Origin: a virus
Strand: one strand, 5' to 3'
Length of the DNA stretch: 31,599 bases
Virus record (IMG/VR): IMGVR_UViG_3300027969_002464
Coordinates: 1-31,599 of that record
Shown piece by piece: positions 30,489 to 31,599 of the stretch; position 1 is the first letter of the stretch, and every line of letters starts with the position of its first letter. A model generated the notes under the pieces. The model did not search any database. It was not told the DNA's origin and saw only the letters and a list, made by a program, of their open reading frames with translations. Both the position numbers and the translations under genes were made by a program.

Positions 30489-30923
30489 TTATTTTAAACT
30501 GGAACGTAGCATCCAACTATGTTTGCGATGAGCATCCATACGTTCTGCTAGGAAGTTTGAAAAGCCATGTTCTCCTGCTTGTTCAGCAAGATCGTAGACC
30601 ATTTTAAGAACTTTGACGGTTTTATCGCTATCATTTAATAGTTCTTGACACATTGCTTCGAATTGAATAACTTGATCTTCGTCTTCAACTTGTGAAAGCA
30701 TTGCAAATTTACCAAAGCTAGCAGGTGTGTACGCACCTAACTTACGAATATTTTCTGCAAATGCATCGATGCTTGCATATACTTCTTCGTAAATCCCTCC
30801 AAATAGGGCGTGGTATTGTTCAAACAGAACTCCTTCCACATTCCAGTGAAAGTTTTGCGCCTTGATTACAAAGGCGTATTCTGTTGAAAATGCTATTTTT
30901 GCGGCTTTGGTTAAATCACTCAT
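30489..30923 (-). CDS. Dps-family ferritin-like protein
   Basis: 144 aa, usual Dps length. The ferroxidase ligands are all present with the exact spacing of E. coli Dps: H26 (QNFHWNVEG), H38, D53 and E57, followed by the IRKLG motif. A C-terminal helix has GFSNFLAERMDAHRKHSWML. Dps dodecamers store iron, oxidise Fe(II) with H2O2 and can bind DNA. A phage copy might protect DNA during infection or act in redox control. It overlaps the upstream gene by ATGA and is followed by the dsbA promoter. Confidence 0.87.
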   Translation of the reverse strand: MSDLTKAAKIAFSTEYAFVIKAQNFHWNVEGVLFEQYHALFGGIYEEVYASIDAFAENIRKLGAYTPASFGKFAMLSQVEDEDQVIQFEAMCQELLNDSDKTVKVLKMVYDLAEQAGEHGFSNFLAERMDAHRKHSWMLRSSLK

Positions 30924-31599
30924 TTTGATAGTTTCTTTGATAACATGTTATTTAGCCTATCTTCGTAGGTCAACTCTTGCTCGAATAAGTGTGATGCTAG
31001 ACTATCAGTAGTCCACTCTTCTAAACTCTCACCAATCTTTTTCTTTTTCTTCATTGCGCCCATCTTAGCCGCAATAGCCATTTGTTTACGCTTTTCTTTT
31101 GTCTTGCCACGGAACTGCGGAGCATTAGACTTTTCAAAGTCTTTAATAACAGCATCAGTATCCATTGTTTTAAGATTTAACTTTTCCGCCACGCTTTCGC
31201 CTATCTTTTTACAACTACCTTCTTCGCCACGCTTTTTGCCTGGAACTTTTTTATAACCTGTCCAGCACTTGTCATAGATTTTACTGTTACCGTGTGCTTC
31301 ACACATACCGCAATCCGGGCATACTGCTTCCATAGACATATCTTCGTTGTGTTTCTTCTTACCGGCACAATGAGCCTTTTGTGAAAATCCTTTTGGATGA
31401 CTACAGTTGATGCTACTCTTATACTTTTGACTCCAACCTTCCGCCACACCTTGCTTGCCACCTATCAGCCAAACTTTAGCAGGTAATCCTTTAACATAAT
31501 TTGCTGTGCCCAATCGTGTTTTGCCACCTATTAACCACAGTCCTTGACTTGTTTTTAGTATGATAGGCATTTCTACTTGACCTTTATCAAACAAATCAT
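30920..31599 (-). CDS. Cys/Lys-rich conserved phage protein, 5' partial
   Basis: The frame is open to the window edge, so the N-terminus lies outside; about 226 residues are visible. Two copies of WLIGGK occur near the N-terminus (GLWLIGGKTRLGTANYVKGL; KVWLIGGKQGVAEGWSQKYK). Then come CSHPKGFSQKAHCAGKKKH and CPDCGMCEAHGNSKIYDKCW-TGYKKVPGKKRG, a Cys-rich metal-binding-like stretch similar to DUF5872-type sequences. The C-terminal part is basic (PQFRGKTKEKRKQMAIAAK, then KKKKK). Probably a DNA- or virion-associated protein, but that is inference. Confidence 0.7.
   Translation of the reverse strand, partial: DLFDKGQVEMPIILKTSQGLWLIGGKTRLGTANYVKGLPAKVWLIGGKQGVAEGWSQKYKSSINCSHPKGFSQKAHCAGKKKHNEDMSMEAVCPDCGMCEAHGNSKIYDKCWTGYKKVPGKKRGEEGSCKKIGESVAEKLNLKTMDTDAVIKDFEKSNAPQFRGKTKEKRKQMAIAAKMGAMKKKKKIGESLEEWTTDSLASHLFEQELTYEDRLNNMLSKKLSK

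Noticed and set aside
5493-31599. tRNA genes, CRISPR arrays, integrase or att sites
   Set aside because: Looked for in all gaps; gaps are under 120 nt and hold only promoters, hairpins and ribosome sites.

Overview
The window is a gene-dense, AT-rich piece of a large T4-like myovirus genome. The evidence is a family B DNA polymerase (gp43-like), a T4-type sliding clamp (gp45-like), a T4 RNase H/FEN-type 5' nuclease, a DsbA-like DNA-binding protein, and tail-fibre proteins with collar and G2-like C-terminal modules. The gene set (many small conserved unknowns, PRTase, MazG, HIT, 2OG-Fe(II) oxygenases, cupins) is of the kind found in marine and freshwater T4-like phages. The host cannot be read from the sequence; a Gram-negative aquatic bacterium is my inference. 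No tRNA, CRISPR, IS element or integrase was seen.

Layout. 1-5470 (+ strand): three tail-fibre/structural genes, the first cut by the window edge. 5469-5492: palindromic terminator at the convergent junction. 5493-31599: everything is on the - strand, tightly packed, mostly with 4-nt ATGA-type overlaps. In the direction of transcription the order is: a partial Cys/Lys-rich gene and Dps; dsbA, a membrane protein and polymerase; clamp, a small unknown, a DpdA/TGT-like transglycosylase, 2OG oxygenase, unknowns, QueD-like protein, glycosyltransferase and UDP-sugar dehydrogenase; folE, unknowns, cupin, PRTase, cupin, a split HldE-like pair, MazG, HIT, a fibre-like protein, a CxC protein, queE, DUF2061, 2OG oxygenase, an unknown, RNase H and unknowns; then a MoxR-type AAA ATPase, a 58-aa ORF and a metallopeptidase/VWA protein; last, three small unknowns.

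How the genes fit together. FolE, QueD-like and QueE make up the route from GTP to 7-carboxy-7-deazaguanine (CDG), and the TGT-like protein is the expected enzyme for putting a 7-deazaguanine into phage DNA. The window therefore probably encodes a DNA hypermodification system. No QueC is present here, so the final base (CDG, preQ0 or a derivative) is open. A second theme is sugar-nucleotide work (HldE-like kinase and nucleotidyltransferase, cupin, UDP-sugar dehydrogenase, glycosyltransferase).

Regulation. Five near-perfect host sigma70-type promoters (TTGACA, 17 or 18 nt, TATAAT) sit in the few real gaps of the - strand. The polymerase leader holds two hairpins with the same 8-nt loop, the second running into the Shine-Dalgarno. 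This closely resembles the known T4 gp43 autogenous translational operator, but is duplicated and has a different loop. The dsbA promoter lies inside an 11-bp-arm inverted repeat.
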